Shown: piece after piece, positions 8,021-16,341 of the stretch | Layout of the letters: each line of letters opens with the position of its first letter | How positions within the stretch are numbered: position 1 is the stretch's first letter | Source: JAJECS01 sp965262745 | GTDB lineage: Bacteria > Chloroflexota > UBA11872 | Length of the DNA stretch: 64,000 nt | Direction: 5' to 3' | Assembly (NCBI GenBank): GCA_965262745.1 | Contig: OZ253558.1 | Span: 2,542,001 to 2,606,000, forward strand | Notes under the pieces: generated by a model | Databases searched by the model: none | Told to the model about the DNA's origin: nothing | The model's input: only the letters and a program-made list of their open reading frames with translations | Translations under genes and position numbers: made by a program

Positions 8021-9004
8021 TCAGGGACCTGAGCCAGACACTGCATCGTTGCCCTTCACGATAGTCGAGGCGAGCGTGAGCATGGACGCCAGGTCGCTCA
8101 GGTTGGCTGGCACGACAAGGGTGTTGCTTTCCTTGGCCAGTTGGCCGAACTGGGCGATGTACTGCTCGGCGATGCGCAGCCGCATGGCGTCCATGCCGCC
8201 GGTGACGCTCACCGACTGGGCAATCCGGCTCAAACCATCTGCCGTGGCGGCCGCCACGGTGAGGATCGCCTCGGCCTCGCCCTGGGCCTCGTTGATCTGC
8301 TGCGTTCGCACGGCCTCGGACGCTTTGATCACGCGCTGTTTCTCGCCCTCCGCCTCATTGATACTGGCATCGCGGTTACCTTGGGACTCATTGATCTTGG
8401 CGTCGCGGTCACCCTCAGAGGCCAGGATCACCGCCCGCTTCTCGCGCTCGGCGCGCATCTGCTTTTCCATCGCAGCAAGCACATCGGCCGGCGGCGTGAT
8501 ATTGCGAATCTCGTAGCGCAGCACCTTGACGCCCCACGGTGCCGACGCTTGGTCCAACTCATTCACGATCGCGCTGTTGAGCGAGGCGCGCTCCTCGAAC
8601 GTGCGGTCGAGGTCGATCTTGCCGACTTCACTGCGCAGGGTGGTCTGGGCCAGTTGCGAGATAGCAAAGGTGTAGTTCGTGATCCCGTAGGATGCCTGGT
8701 GCGGCTCGAGGATCTGGAGGTACAGCACGCCATCAACGCCTACTTGAACGTTGTCGCGCGTGATGCAGAGTTGCTCCGGGATGTCGACCGCCCGCTCCTT
8801 GAGATCATGCTTGTAGGCGACCCGGTCCAGGAAGGGGACCAGGATGTGGAACCCCGCCTGCAGGGTGCGGCTGTAGCGGCCCAGCCGCTCGATGACATAG
8901 GCCGCCTGCTGCGGCACGATCACGGCTGACTTGGCGATGAGGACGATCACCAGCACCACCAGCGCCAGCACGACGGCGAGAACGATGGTTTCCACGACTG
9001 CCAT
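8021..9004 (-). CDS. SPFH/band 7 membrane protein (stomatin/paraslipin-like)
   Basis: A membrane-scaffold protein of the stomatin/flotillin group, which forms large oligomers that organise membrane microdomains. A single hydrophobic anchor covers residues 5-30. The band 7 domain follows (VPQQAAYVIERLGRYSRTLQ near 31, and the typical VGKIDLDRTFEERASLN). After it comes a charged coiled-coil with repeated INESQGNRDASINEAEGEK motifs at about 200-250, then a conserved C-terminal segment. Length (327) is normal. Only 3 bp separate its start from the stop of the NfeD gene upstream, giving the classic NfeD-SPFH operon, in which the NfeD partner's OB domain interacts with the SPFH oligomer. The function of this pair in bacteria remains general (membrane quality control/organisation). 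Confidence 0.88.
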   Translation of the reverse strand: MAVVETIVLAVVLALVVLVIVLIAKSAVIVPQQAAYVIERLGRYSRTLQAGFHILVPFLDRVAYKHDLKERAVDIPEQLCITRDNVQVGVDGVLYLQILEPHQASYGITNYTFAISQLAQTTLRSEVGKIDLDRTFEERASLNSAIVNELDQASAPWGVKVLRYEIRNITPPADVLAAMEKQMRAEREKRAVILASEGDRDAKINESQGNRDASINEAEGEKQRVIKASEAVRTQQINEAQGEAEAILTVAAATADGLSRIAQSVSVTGGMDAMRLRIAEQYIAQFGQLAKESNTLVVPANLSDLASMLTLASTIVKGNDAVSGSGP

Positions 9005-9007
9005 AAG

Positions 9008-9439
9008 CTACTCCTCCGCGCGCAGGCTGAGCACCAGCTGCTCTACGCGCTCAATGCGGGCGCGATGGCCCGCCGTCAGCACCGAGGGCCCCACATTCCG
9101 CGCCGTCCAGTCCGCACCGCGCAGCCGGGCATGGCCGAGCGCGCCGGGGTCTATAGTCTCGGACACCGTGGCGACCTCGCCAATCAGCGATTCGTATCCT
9201 GGCGCAGAGCCGTCGCGCACCCAGCCGTACAGCTGTCGCCGAACCCCAAGCAGCAGGACGATCGACAATGCCCCAAACACGGCCCACTCGACGTACAGCG
9301 GGCCCAGGAGACCGAAAGCGGCGCCAAGCCCGGTGAGCAGCGCCGCAACGCCCAGGATGGCCAAATAGAATCCGGCGTCGGTGAGTGCCTCGGAGCCGAG
9401 CAGCACGACGCCGACGAGAATCCATCCCCACCAGGGCAT
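9008..9439 (-). CDS. NfeD-like membrane protein
   Basis: A 143-residue partner of the downstream SPFH protein. It has two to three hydrophobic segments (MPWWGWILVGVVLL, FYLAILGVAALLTGLGAAFG, VEWAVFGALSIVLLLGV) followed by a soluble C-terminal OB-fold domain (about 85-143) containing the usual ESLIGEVATVSETIDPG, GHARLRGADWTARN and RIERVEQLVLSL. The start is the ATG at 9439, matching short NfeD proteins (the MPWW start and the membrane segment just after it); the frame is open further upstream but codes for nothing protein-like. It is the first gene of the two-gene unit with the SPFH protein. Confidence 0.82.
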   Translation of the reverse strand: MPWWGWILVGVVLLGSEALTDAGFYLAILGVAALLTGLGAAFGLLGPLYVEWAVFGALSIVLLLGVRRQLYGWVRDGSAPGYESLIGEVATVSETIDPGALGHARLRGADWTARNVGPSVLTAGHRARIERVEQLVLSLRAEE

Positions 9440-9689
9440 CAAGGCTCCTCTCTCGTCGACTAGCCTTTCACAGTCCGCGGACCGGGCGCAATAGCCGACG
9501 AGGCGGCCAGCGCGACCGCGGCAACCTCGGGCTACCGGGGCAACTGCCGCCCGGTCGCCGCTTCCCGCTGTCAAACGCCCGCGCGCGTCCGAGCTCGGGA
9601 CGCGGCTGCCCGCAAATGGACGCGAGTCCCGGGCGCGCCAGGCGACCGTGGTGGTGGAAACCGCTGCCGGGACGGCCCGACCGCGACCG

Positions 9690-10742
9690 CTACCCCGCGC
9701 TGCTGGCGATGGCGTTGACCTCGTCGGCCGAGACGCCCACCTTCTCGGCGCTGGCAAGGTAGAGGTCCCAGGTCGAGTCGGGAATGTCCAGCGGTCCCCC
9801 AGCGGCGGCGCGGCGGGAGGCTTGCTCGAAGTCGCCCGGCACCTGCACCTCGGTGAAACCCTCGGCCGGGCGCGTGTTGCGCAGGCCCTCGAGATTGGTG
9901 CGAATCCCGCGCCGCACGTCCTCCGGGTCGCCGAACGCCGCGGGGTCGACCGCCAGCGCAAATCCGCCGGCGGGAGTGTCGCCGCCGTCCACGGCTGAGC
10001 CGACCAGGTTGGCGCCCAGGATGGACACCATCAGGCCAACGGCATAGCCCTTGTGGCCGCCAAACGGCACCATCATCCCGCCCTCGTAGAGCGACGCGGG
10101 ATCGTTGGTCGGGCGTCCGTGCTTATCCAGGAGCCAGCCGTCCGGCACTGGTAGGCCCTTGTCGCGGTAGACCCGCACTTTGCCTTCGGCGGACGCCGTG
10201 GTCGCCATGTCGATCAGCATGCCGTCGTCGTCCGCCGCGGGCGCGCCGAAGGTGAACGGCAGCGTGCCCACCCGCCGCTCGGCGCCGCCGAACGGCGCCG
10301 CGATGGCATCGCCCCCGGCCCAGCCCATGCAGAGAAACGAGATCACGCCAAGCTCGGACCCAAGCTCGCCCCACTCACCCAGGCGCCCAATGTGGGTCAC
10401 GTTGGTCATGCCGCCAATGGCAACCGTCGATTCCTTGGCCTTGGCCGCCACCACCCGCGTAAGCAGCTCGGCGGCGAAGTGTCCAAAGCCCAGGTTGCCC
10501 TCGATGAGCACCGTGGTTGCGGTCTCCGACACAATGGTCGGGCGCTCGGCGGGCTTAATCTCGCCCTTGAGGATCAGCCCCACGTATTCGGGAATGCGCT
10601 GAAACCCATGCGAGGGATGCCCCGCCAGGTTCGAGTTGGCCAGCCAGCGCGCCAGCTGGTCGGCAATGTCGTCCGGCGCCCCGGCGGCCACGAGCACGCG
10701 CCTGGAGGCCTCGGTGAGTCCCTCGACAGGAAAGCTGGGCAT
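9690..10742 (-). CDS. Ldh_2-family malate/L-lactate-type dehydrogenase (second copy)
   Basis: A 350-residue Ldh_2-family NAD(P)-dependent 2-hydroxyacid dehydrogenase, paralogous to the protein at 4700-5761. It has GHPSHGFQRIPEY at residues 41-53 and GGMTNVTHIGRLGEW at 110-124, exactly the spacing of the first copy, but the H114 equivalent is an asparagine (TNVTHIG versus SHCNHIG). Substrate preference may therefore differ. The start at 10742 is preferred because the protein then begins MPSFPVEGLTEASRR, colinear with the paralogue; the longer frame upstream is arginine-rich and not conserved. It is divergent from the iron alcohol dehydrogenase, with 125 bp for shared promoters, which hints that both act in one oxidative pathway for small hydroxy acids or alcohols. 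Confidence 0.8.
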   Translation of the reverse strand: MPSFPVEGLTEASRRVLVAAGAPDDIADQLARWLANSNLAGHPSHGFQRIPEYVGLILKGEIKPAERPTIVSETATTVLIEGNLGFGHFAAELLTRVVAAKAKESTVAIGGMTNVTHIGRLGEWGELGSELGVISFLCMGWAGGDAIAAPFGGAERRVGTLPFTFGAPAADDDGMLIDMATTASAEGKVRVYRDKGLPVPDGWLLDKHGRPTNDPASLYEGGMMVPFGGHKGYAVGLMVSILGANLVGSAVDGGDTPAGGFALAVDPAAFGDPEDVRRGIRTNLEGLRNTRPAEGFTEVQVPGDFEQASRRAAAGGPLDIPDSTWDLYLASAEKVGVSADEVNAIASSAG

Positions 10743-10867
10743 GAATAGCGGACCCTCTCGAACCGCGTCGCGGTCGCATGGTACGCGTACGGCGGCGCGA
10801 GCGGCGCCACGCACCGCCGCGACGGGCGCATAATGGCGGGCTTGCCGGCTCAGCGGGACACGCGTCT

Positions 10868-12031
10868 ATGACCTTCGGCCCTGCACCCTCGACCTTTCGG
10901 ACCACGCCCACGGTCATCTTCGGGCGCGGGGCGATCCGCGAACTGCCCGATCAACTGCGCCGCGCCGGTGCCGGCCGCGTCCTTGTGGTGACCGATCCCG
11001 GCGTTGCGGCCTGCGGGGCCCTGGAGCAGGTCGAGTCGTTGCTCCGGGACGCCGGGATTTCCTACGGCACGTATACCGGCGTGGTGCCCGAGCCGCCCAG
11101 CCCCAGCGTGGACGCCTGCGCCGAGGCCATCCGCGCCGACGGCGCCGACGTGGTCGTCGGTCTCGGCGGCGGCAGCGCCATGGATACGTCGCAGATTGCC
11201 GCCTGCCTGGTGACCAACGGCGGCACGACCGAGGACTGGCTGGGCGTCGAGGTGCTGGAGAAGCCGGGCATTCCCACCATCAGCGTGCCGACCACGGCGG
11301 GCACGGCCTCGGAGCTGACGGGCAACGCGGTAATCGTGCTGGCGGACCGGTCCAACAAGATGGCCGTCGTGAGCCCCTACATCTACCCGCGGGCGGCGGT
11401 CGTCGACCCCGCGCTCACGGACACGGTGCCGCCGGATATCACCGCCGCCACCGGCATGGACGCCTTCTGTCACGCCACCGAGTCGTTCATCTCGGTCAAG
11501 GCCACGCCGCACACGCGTCTCTACGCCGTGGAGGCCATGCGACGCGTCGTGGAGTATCTGCCGCGCGCGGTAGCCGACGGCGGCGCCACCGAGGCGCGCG
11601 ACGAGTTGGCCTACGCCTGCGTCATGGCCGGCTACACGCTGGCCAACGCGGGCACGATCATCGTGCACGCCATGGCGCACGCCATCGGCGCCTGGGCCAA
11701 GATCCCCCACGGCGTGGCCAACACGCTGTGCCTGCTGCCGGTGATGGGCTTCTGCGCCGAGCGGGTGCCGGCGCTCGTGGGGGGCATGGCCGAACCGCTG
11801 GGCGCGGCGCACGGCGCCGCCGACGCGGATCGGGCGCAAGCGGCGGTGGACGCCATGCGGCAACTGATCGATGCCGTCGGGCTGTCCACGCGGCTCAGCG
11901 ACGCCGGCGTGCCCCGCGCCTGGCTGCCCGACGTGGCCCGCATCACCCACGGCACCCGCCGCCTCATGGACCAAAGCCCCGCCCAACCCACCGAGGCCGA
12001 GCTGGTGGCCATGCTCGAGGCGGTGTACTAG
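10868..12031 (+). CDS. Iron-containing (group III) alcohol dehydrogenase
   Basis: NAD-dependent, metal-dependent oxidoreductase for alcohols or maleylacetate-type substrates; cytoplasmic. The protein has 387 residues. The nucleotide-binding motif GGGSAMD lies near residue 99, followed by VPTTAGTASELTGNAVI. The iron ligands are visible as D and H in GMDAFCHATESF and the two histidines in HAMAHAIG and PHGVAN. The ATG at 10868 is chosen because the protein then opens FRTTPTVIFGRGAIREL, as in the family; the frame extends upstream without conserved sequence. It is divergent from an Ldh_2 dehydrogenase and convergent, 3 bp apart, with the Fic gene. The substrate is not determinable. Confidence 0.87.
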   Translation: MTFGPAPSTFRTTPTVIFGRGAIRELPDQLRRAGAGRVLVVTDPGVAACGALEQVESLLRDAGISYGTYTGVVPEPPSPSVDACAEAIRADGADVVVGLGGGSAMDTSQIAACLVTNGGTTEDWLGVEVLEKPGIPTISVPTTAGTASELTGNAVIVLADRSNKMAVVSPYIYPRAAVVDPALTDTVPPDITAATGMDAFCHATESFISVKATPHTRLYAVEAMRRVVEYLPRAVADGGATEARDELAYACVMAGYTLANAGTIIVHAMAHAIGAWAKIPHGVANTLCLLPVMGFCAERVPALVGGMAEPLGAAHGAADADRAQAAVDAMRQLIDAVGLSTRLSDAGVPRAWLPDVARITHGTRRLMDQSPAQPTEAELVAMLEAVY

Positions 12032-12034
12032 GCG

Positions 12035-13174
12035 CTATCCCTCAGCGAACAAGGACATGATCTCGACGTTCGGGACGATCCGGCCATCGCGCTCGACGAC
12101 CAGGTCATGTTCGAGCAGGGTGCGAAGGTCGCGTTGCGTGGTGCGCGCTCCGACGCGACGGTACACCCCAGCCATGATGGCGGACGTATCCACATTCTCA
12201 TAGGGCACGCTCGCGAGTTGCGCGCTAGTCAGGCGTCTGATGAGGTCCAGCATCCGCGCCCGCCGCCGATCTCCAAGTCCGGGCACCTCTTCGAGCTCCT
12301 GGCGAGCGTACTCGAGGAAGGCGATGACCTGAATCATGGCCATCAGCTCACGCCGCACCTGCTTAAGCTCGCTTGCCAGACCCTCGGTCGCGAAGAGCAC
12401 GAAATCAGTAAGGTCGCCGTCTGACCGGAAACGCGCCGCCGTTAGTGCGTCCACGTATGCGTCGCGGTGCTGGTAGTAGAAATTCGCCAGCGAGTAGAAC
12501 CCAAACGCGTTGATTCCAGCGCGGTAGAGCATGAAGCTCTCAACGCCGCGTGATGCCCGCCCGTTGCCATCGCCGAACGGGTGGATGCTCATCACGTAGA
12601 AGTGCGCGACCGCTGCCCGCACGATCGGGTCCCAGGCGGCCGCCGCGCCCTGGTCGAACCACCGCACGAAGGCAGTCATGAGCTGTCGGACGTCGTCGCC
12701 GCTGGCCGGCGGACGGTAGTCGCCGGCGGTTACGGCATGGTCCCGGTACTGGCCCGGCTCGTTGCCTTTGTAGGGCACGCCATCGGTCGTCAGCCTATGG
12801 ATTTCCCGGATGAGAGGTTCGTCAAGCCGCCGCATGGGGTTTGCCCGCAGTTCGCGCTGCACGAATTGGAGCACGGCCTGCGCGTTGCGGGCTTCACGTT
12901 CGTCGCGCGACCGGTCGGGCGGTAACACCCTGACGTCGGCGGGTGTGTCGAGCACTTCCAGCGCCTCAGTCTCGGATATCCGCGTCCCCTCGATGGCCGC
13001 CGTTCCGCGAACGGCACGCGCGATGTTGAGCGCGTTGAGTCGCCGCCGGACGCCGGCCGTCACCGGAATGCCGCGAATCGTCTCGGCAATTGCACGCGAA
13101 CGCTCCACCGCCCGCACGAGCCGCGGCTCATCGACGCGAACGCGGACATTGAAATGAACGTCCCAACTCGGCAT
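12035..13174 (-). CDS. Fic-family AMP-transferase with N-terminal inhibitory helix
   Basis: Fic domains transfer AMP (or other nucleotide phosphates) from a nucleotide to a hydroxyl of a target protein. The full active-site motif HPFGDGNGRASR starts at residue 198 (catalytic His198). An inhibitory motif of the form (S/T)xxxE(G/N) is present upstream as T58-A-A-I-E62-G63, so this is a class II Fic protein whose activity is blocked by its own N-terminal helix. The C-terminal part (about 300-379) resembles a winged helix (GVYRRVGARTTQRDLRTLLEHDLV), usual in Fic proteins that bind DNA or regulate themselves. I chose the ATG at 13174 rather than the GTG at 13183. An array of inverted repeats lies just upstream (13187-13269). 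The target is unknown. Confidence 0.88.
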   Translation of the reverse strand: MPSWDVHFNVRVRVDEPRLVRAVERSRAIAETIRGIPVTAGVRRRLNALNIARAVRGTAAIEGTRISETEALEVLDTPADVRVLPPDRSRDEREARNAQAVLQFVQRELRANPMRRLDEPLIREIHRLTTDGVPYKGNEPGQYRDHAVTAGDYRPPASGDDVRQLMTAFVRWFDQGAAAAWDPIVRAAVAHFYVMSIHPFGDGNGRASRGVESFMLYRAGINAFGFYSLANFYYQHRDAYVDALTAARFRSDGDLTDFVLFATEGLASELKQVRRELMAMIQVIAFLEYARQELEEVPGLGDRRRARMLDLIRRLTSAQLASVPYENVDTSAIMAGVYRRVGARTTQRDLRTLLEHDLVVERDGRIVPNVEIMSLFAEG

Positions 13175-13186
13175 GCTTCTCACCGG

Positions 13187-13269
13187 GCGACAGTCACCGC
13201 GACAATGACGCAGTGACTGTCGCGTCTTGCAAACCTGTTATTGGGCAGTTTTTCACGCGACAGTGTCGC
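13187..13269. promoter_or_regulatory. Operator-like array of GCGACA half-sites upstream of fic
   Basis: A perfect 11-bp inverted repeat, GCGACAGTCAC (13187-13197) and GTGACTGTCGC (13213-13223), is followed by a compact palindrome GCGACAGTGTCGC (13257-13269). Further GCGACA-like half-sites lie between and after them (CGCGACAATGACG, CGTCAATGTCGCG). The array starts 13 bp before the fic ATG, so a bound repressor would block the promoter or start region. Autoregulation through the Fic protein's C-terminal winged helix is possible but is inference. Confidence 0.6.
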
Positions 13270-13346
13270 CGTCAATGTCGCGGCGTTCAGGCTATGCGCA
13301 CGTACCGACGCACGGCCGCGCCGCCCGGTGCCGTCAAGGACTCAGG

Positions 13347-13772
13347 TTAGCCAGCGTCGAGACTAAAGTCCTTGAGCCTTTCGCGCATTGCTTTCGAGGG
13401 ATTCCCACTGCTGTAGCCGCCACGTTCAACCCACGATTGCGTATCCATCCAGGGCGTAACCGCGTGCGCGATATCGACCAATTGATCGTGGGGCAGCAAA
13501 TACCAGATGCCATCCACTGGAAAAGCCATATATAAATCTTTGCCAATATATTTCTTAGCGATTGATAAACGGGCCTTGAGCTGAACTTTTAGGGTTTGCG
13601 ATCCATCCCTATGGTATGCCAGGAAATCAGCTCCCTGCCAGTCATCATCCAACTTGATGCAGTTGAATCCATATTCTGCGAGGATGCCTGCAATTTTCTG
13701 GAAGTTATAGATCTCTTTCTGTTTTGCGCTAAGATTAGAATACTTAATGCGCTGTAGTTTTATCCCCATCAC
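13347..13772 (-). CDS. Hypothetical protein with PD-(D/E)XK-like core
   Basis: A 141-residue protein I do not recognise as a named family. The central stretch DDDWQGADFLAYHRDG followed by QTLKVQLKAR has the D...(hydrophobic)-x-Q/E-x-K spacing of PD-(D/E)XK nucleases, with glutamine where glutamate is more usual, as in several restriction-type and repair enzymes. Lysine- and AT-rich codons (AAA, ATA, AAT) make this stretch clearly lower in GC than its neighbours, which suggests recent transfer. It lies between the fic gene and an opine-type dehydrogenase on the same strand, with no close partner. It could be a remnant of a restriction or defence cassette. No methylase or other nuclease partner is nearby. 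Confidence 0.55.
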   Translation of the reverse strand: MMGIKLQRIKYSNLSAKQKEIYNFQKIAGILAEYGFNCIKLDDDWQGADFLAYHRDGSQTLKVQLKARLSIAKKYIGKDLYMAFPVDGIWYLLPHDQLVDIAHAVTPWMDTQSWVERGGYSSGNPSKAMRERLKDFSLDAG

Positions 13773-13812
13773 ATCCTTTCACTTCCGGCTGCTGCCCCCG
13801 GCGGAGCCGCCC

Positions 13813-14913
13813 CTAGGCCGCACCGCCCGTGACGTAGGCACGGATTTCATCTCCCGTCAGGCCGTCGACCCCCAGGTCGGCCAGGGTGCGCCGGTTCGTA
13901 TCCATCGGCTCGCTCAGCACGGTTAGGCCCAGGGCGACCACGGCGTCTATGACCGGGGTGGGCACGCCCAGCGCGGCGCCCAAGCCGGACCACGCGCGCA
14001 GGCCATAGGGCACGTCCTCGGACAACCAGCGCGTATCGAGCTGGCCCGGCGCCTTGAGCGCGGTGAGCATCTGGCTGCCGTTAATGGTGGCCCAGAGATC
14101 GGGCGGGTCGGCGCGCGGGCCGAAGCCGGCGGCGTGGAACGCCTCGGCCGCGTCCGGCAGGTCGTGGCCCAGGGCCGCCGCCACCGCGCGGCGCTCCGCG
14201 TCGAGCGCCATGATCGCCCGCACCACGCCGGGCGTGACGCCCTCGTCGTAGAAGTAGAACTCCCCGCGGGAGCGCTCGATGCGCCCGGCGTTCAGCAACA
14301 CGCCGGGCGGGTGGACGACCGGGTTCAGCGCGCTCAGGCCGCAGGCCAGCACATCGGGTACGGGCGTGATGCCCGGGAAGAGCGGCGCCAGCCGCTCGTG
14401 CACGTGCGCCGTCTTTGTGGACGGAAAGACGCCAAGGCCCATCGCCGGCACCACGCCCCAGATCGTGGCGCCATCCGGTTGGGTCTTGCGGCAGACATAC
14501 GGCGCGGTGTCGGTCTCCGCGATCGGGATCGCGGGCGCCCCGGCGTCACGCAGGATGCGCGCCACTTCCAGCGCCCCGAGCGTGCCGGGCATGAGCGTGA
14601 GCGTGTGGCGGGGTCGGATATGCGGCGCGAGGGCCTGCGCCCACGGCGCGTGGCCATAGGCCGGCACGATCAGGAGCAAGGTGTCCGCGGCGGCCACGGC
14701 GGCGCCGACGTCGTCAGTAACCATGGCGATGTGCGCCGCGCCAACGTGCGCCACGCCGTGCAGTTCAATCACGCGCTCCTCGCGCACGGGCTCAATAGCG
14801 TCGGCAAAGGCCGGCAGCTCGCCCAGGGTCACGGAATGCCCGGCCAGCGTCAGGTTGGCCGCCGCGGCAAACCCGGTATTGCCGGCGCCCAACACGGTCA
14901 CGTCCGTCGTCAT
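13813..14913 (-). CDS. NAD/NADP octopine/nopaline-type (opine) dehydrogenase
   Basis: An opine dehydrogenase family protein of 366 residues, which reductively couples an amino acid and a 2-oxo acid or runs the reverse reaction. The N-terminal Rossmann motif is VLGAGNTGFAAAANL (GxGNxG at 9-14). The C-terminal helical domain contains NPVVHPPGVLLNAGRIE near residue 205, with the histidine equivalent to the catalytic His of octopine dehydrogenase, then YDEGVTPGVVR. It is divergent from the D-2-hydroxyacid dehydrogenase (about 155 bp between starts), so the two may serve one pathway. Members of this family also include 2-dehydropantoate-reductase-like enzymes; length and the HPPG motif favour the opine group. 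Confidence 0.78.
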   Translation of the reverse strand: MTTDVTVLGAGNTGFAAAANLTLAGHSVTLGELPAFADAIEPVREERVIELHGVAHVGAAHIAMVTDDVGAAVAAADTLLLIVPAYGHAPWAQALAPHIRPRHTLTLMPGTLGALEVARILRDAGAPAIPIAETDTAPYVCRKTQPDGATIWGVVPAMGLGVFPSTKTAHVHERLAPLFPGITPVPDVLACGLSALNPVVHPPGVLLNAGRIERSRGEFYFYDEGVTPGVVRAIMALDAERRAVAAALGHDLPDAAEAFHAAGFGPRADPPDLWATINGSQMLTALKAPGQLDTRWLSEDVPYGLRAWSGLGAALGVPTPVIDAVVALGLTVLSEPMDTNRRTLADLGVDGLTGDEIRAYVTGGAA

Positions 14914-15068
14914 TGGTCCTCCCGTAGGCGCAACACCCCGCGCGCCCCAGCATAGTGGTCCCGAACGGCTGCGTGCGCCGTAGCGCGGTGGTTCGCGCGC
15001 GACGTTCGGACTGCTGTGTGCGGTAGGGTGCCAGCGTGCCCAGCCGCGCCGGGGAGGACCGCCCGCCC

Positions 15069-16103
15069 ATGCCTGACACGCCGTTCCGAGTCGCGCTGGC
15101 CAACGGGCTGCGCTACGCCTCCGTGCTGGACTTCACCCACCTGCTCGACGACGCCGGTGCGTCGCTCACGGTCGTGGACGCGCCCACGTCGGATGCCGAG
15201 GCCGTGGAGCGGCTGGCGGGATTCCACGGGATCATCTGGCCCCACGGTCCCTATCGGCTGACGCCGTTCGACCAACTCCCGGACCTGCAGGGCGTGATCG
15301 CCCCGACGGTAGGCGTGGACCACGTGGACCTGGACGCGGCTACCGCCGCCGGCGTGGTCGTGGGCCATCTGCGGGACTTCGCCACCGAGCAAACGGCCGA
15401 CATGGCCATGTTCCTCATCATCGGGACCGTGCGGCGGGTGCCCCAGATGTGGGCGCAGTGGCGCCAGGGAAACCGCGCCATCCCGGCCTGGGAGGCCCAG
15501 ATCAGGCCCATCGGCGACATGCGCGGCGCCACCCTGGCGCTGATCGGCTTCGGTCGCATCGCGCGCGCCGTGGCCGTGCGGGCGCAGGGCTTTGGGATGC
15601 GCTGCATCGCCTATGGACCCACCGTGTCGCCCTGGGAAGCTGCGTCCATGGGGGTCGAGCTCGTCGACCTTGAGACCGCCTTCACGACTGGCGACGCCGT
15701 GTCCGTGCACCTGCCGCTGAGCACGAGCACGCACCATTTCGTAAACGGCGACCTGCTGTCCCGCATGAAGTCATCCGCCGTGCTCATCAACGTCTCGCGC
15801 GGGCCGGTGGTCGACGAAGCGGCGCTGCTTGAAGCGCTGCAAGCCGGCCGCATCGCCGGCGCCGGCCTAGACGTCTTCGAGCAGGAGCCGGTGACGCCCG
15901 ACAACCCGCTGGTGAACCTGCCCAACGTGCTCTGGCTACCCCACGCGGGCGGCTCATCCGACGAGGGCATCCGCCGCGTCGGCGAAGGCTCCGCCGAGCA
16001 AATGGCCTGGCTGGCCCAGGGCTATTGGCCGAGGCACGTGGCAAACGCCGGCGTGCACCCCAGGGTCCCGCTGCAGCGGCGGGGGTATCCGGAGCGCGGC
16101 TGA
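15069..16103 (+). CDS. D-isomer 2-hydroxyacid dehydrogenase
   Basis: NAD-dependent reduction/oxidation of D-2-hydroxy acids (phosphoglycerate, glyoxylate or hydroxypyruvate types). The protein has 344 residues. The dinucleotide-binding motif is ALIGFGRIARAVAVRA; the catalytic arginine is in NVSRGPVVDEAALLEAL, the glutamate in AGLDVFEQEP, and the histidine in WLPHAGGSSDE. All three catalytic residues are therefore present. The last glycine of the GxGxxG motif is alanine here, which is tolerated. I chose the ATG at 15069 because GGGGAGGA precedes it at 15050-15057; an in-frame start 11 codons earlier is possible. It is divergent from the opine-type dehydrogenase. The exact substrate is unknown. 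Confidence 0.82.
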   Translation: MPDTPFRVALANGLRYASVLDFTHLLDDAGASLTVVDAPTSDAEAVERLAGFHGIIWPHGPYRLTPFDQLPDLQGVIAPTVGVDHVDLDAATAAGVVVGHLRDFATEQTADMAMFLIIGTVRRVPQMWAQWRQGNRAIPAWEAQIRPIGDMRGATLALIGFGRIARAVAVRAQGFGMRCIAYGPTVSPWEAASMGVELVDLETAFTTGDAVSVHLPLSTSTHHFVNGDLLSRMKSSAVLINVSRGPVVDEAALLEALQAGRIAGAGLDVFEQEPVTPDNPLVNLPNVLWLPHAGGSSDEGIRRVGEGSAEQMAWLAQGYWPRHVANAGVHPRVPLQRRGYPERG

Positions 16104-16341
16104 TCGCGCGAGTTCGCCGCGCCGCGGCGCGGGCCTGAACCATATCAGGGCAGCTTGGCCGCCAAGACCCGGCCTTAAGAACCGGAATTGCGGGGCCCTA
16201 TCCCGGGCAGTACGCAGCCTGGGCCACCGGCTAGCGACCCCGATCCTGTCCTGAGTCCCCAGTTGCCTGCTGGCCACCAATGTGGCCTCTCCCGATGTGG
16301 AAGAGCCATCCAAATCGATGGCCATAACACCAACGGGCAAA

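Noticed and set aside
9440..9961. N-terminal extension of the NfeD frame
   Set aside because: Arg/Ala/Pro-rich, overlaps the neighbouring dehydrogenase, and the MPWW start matches short NfeD proteins.
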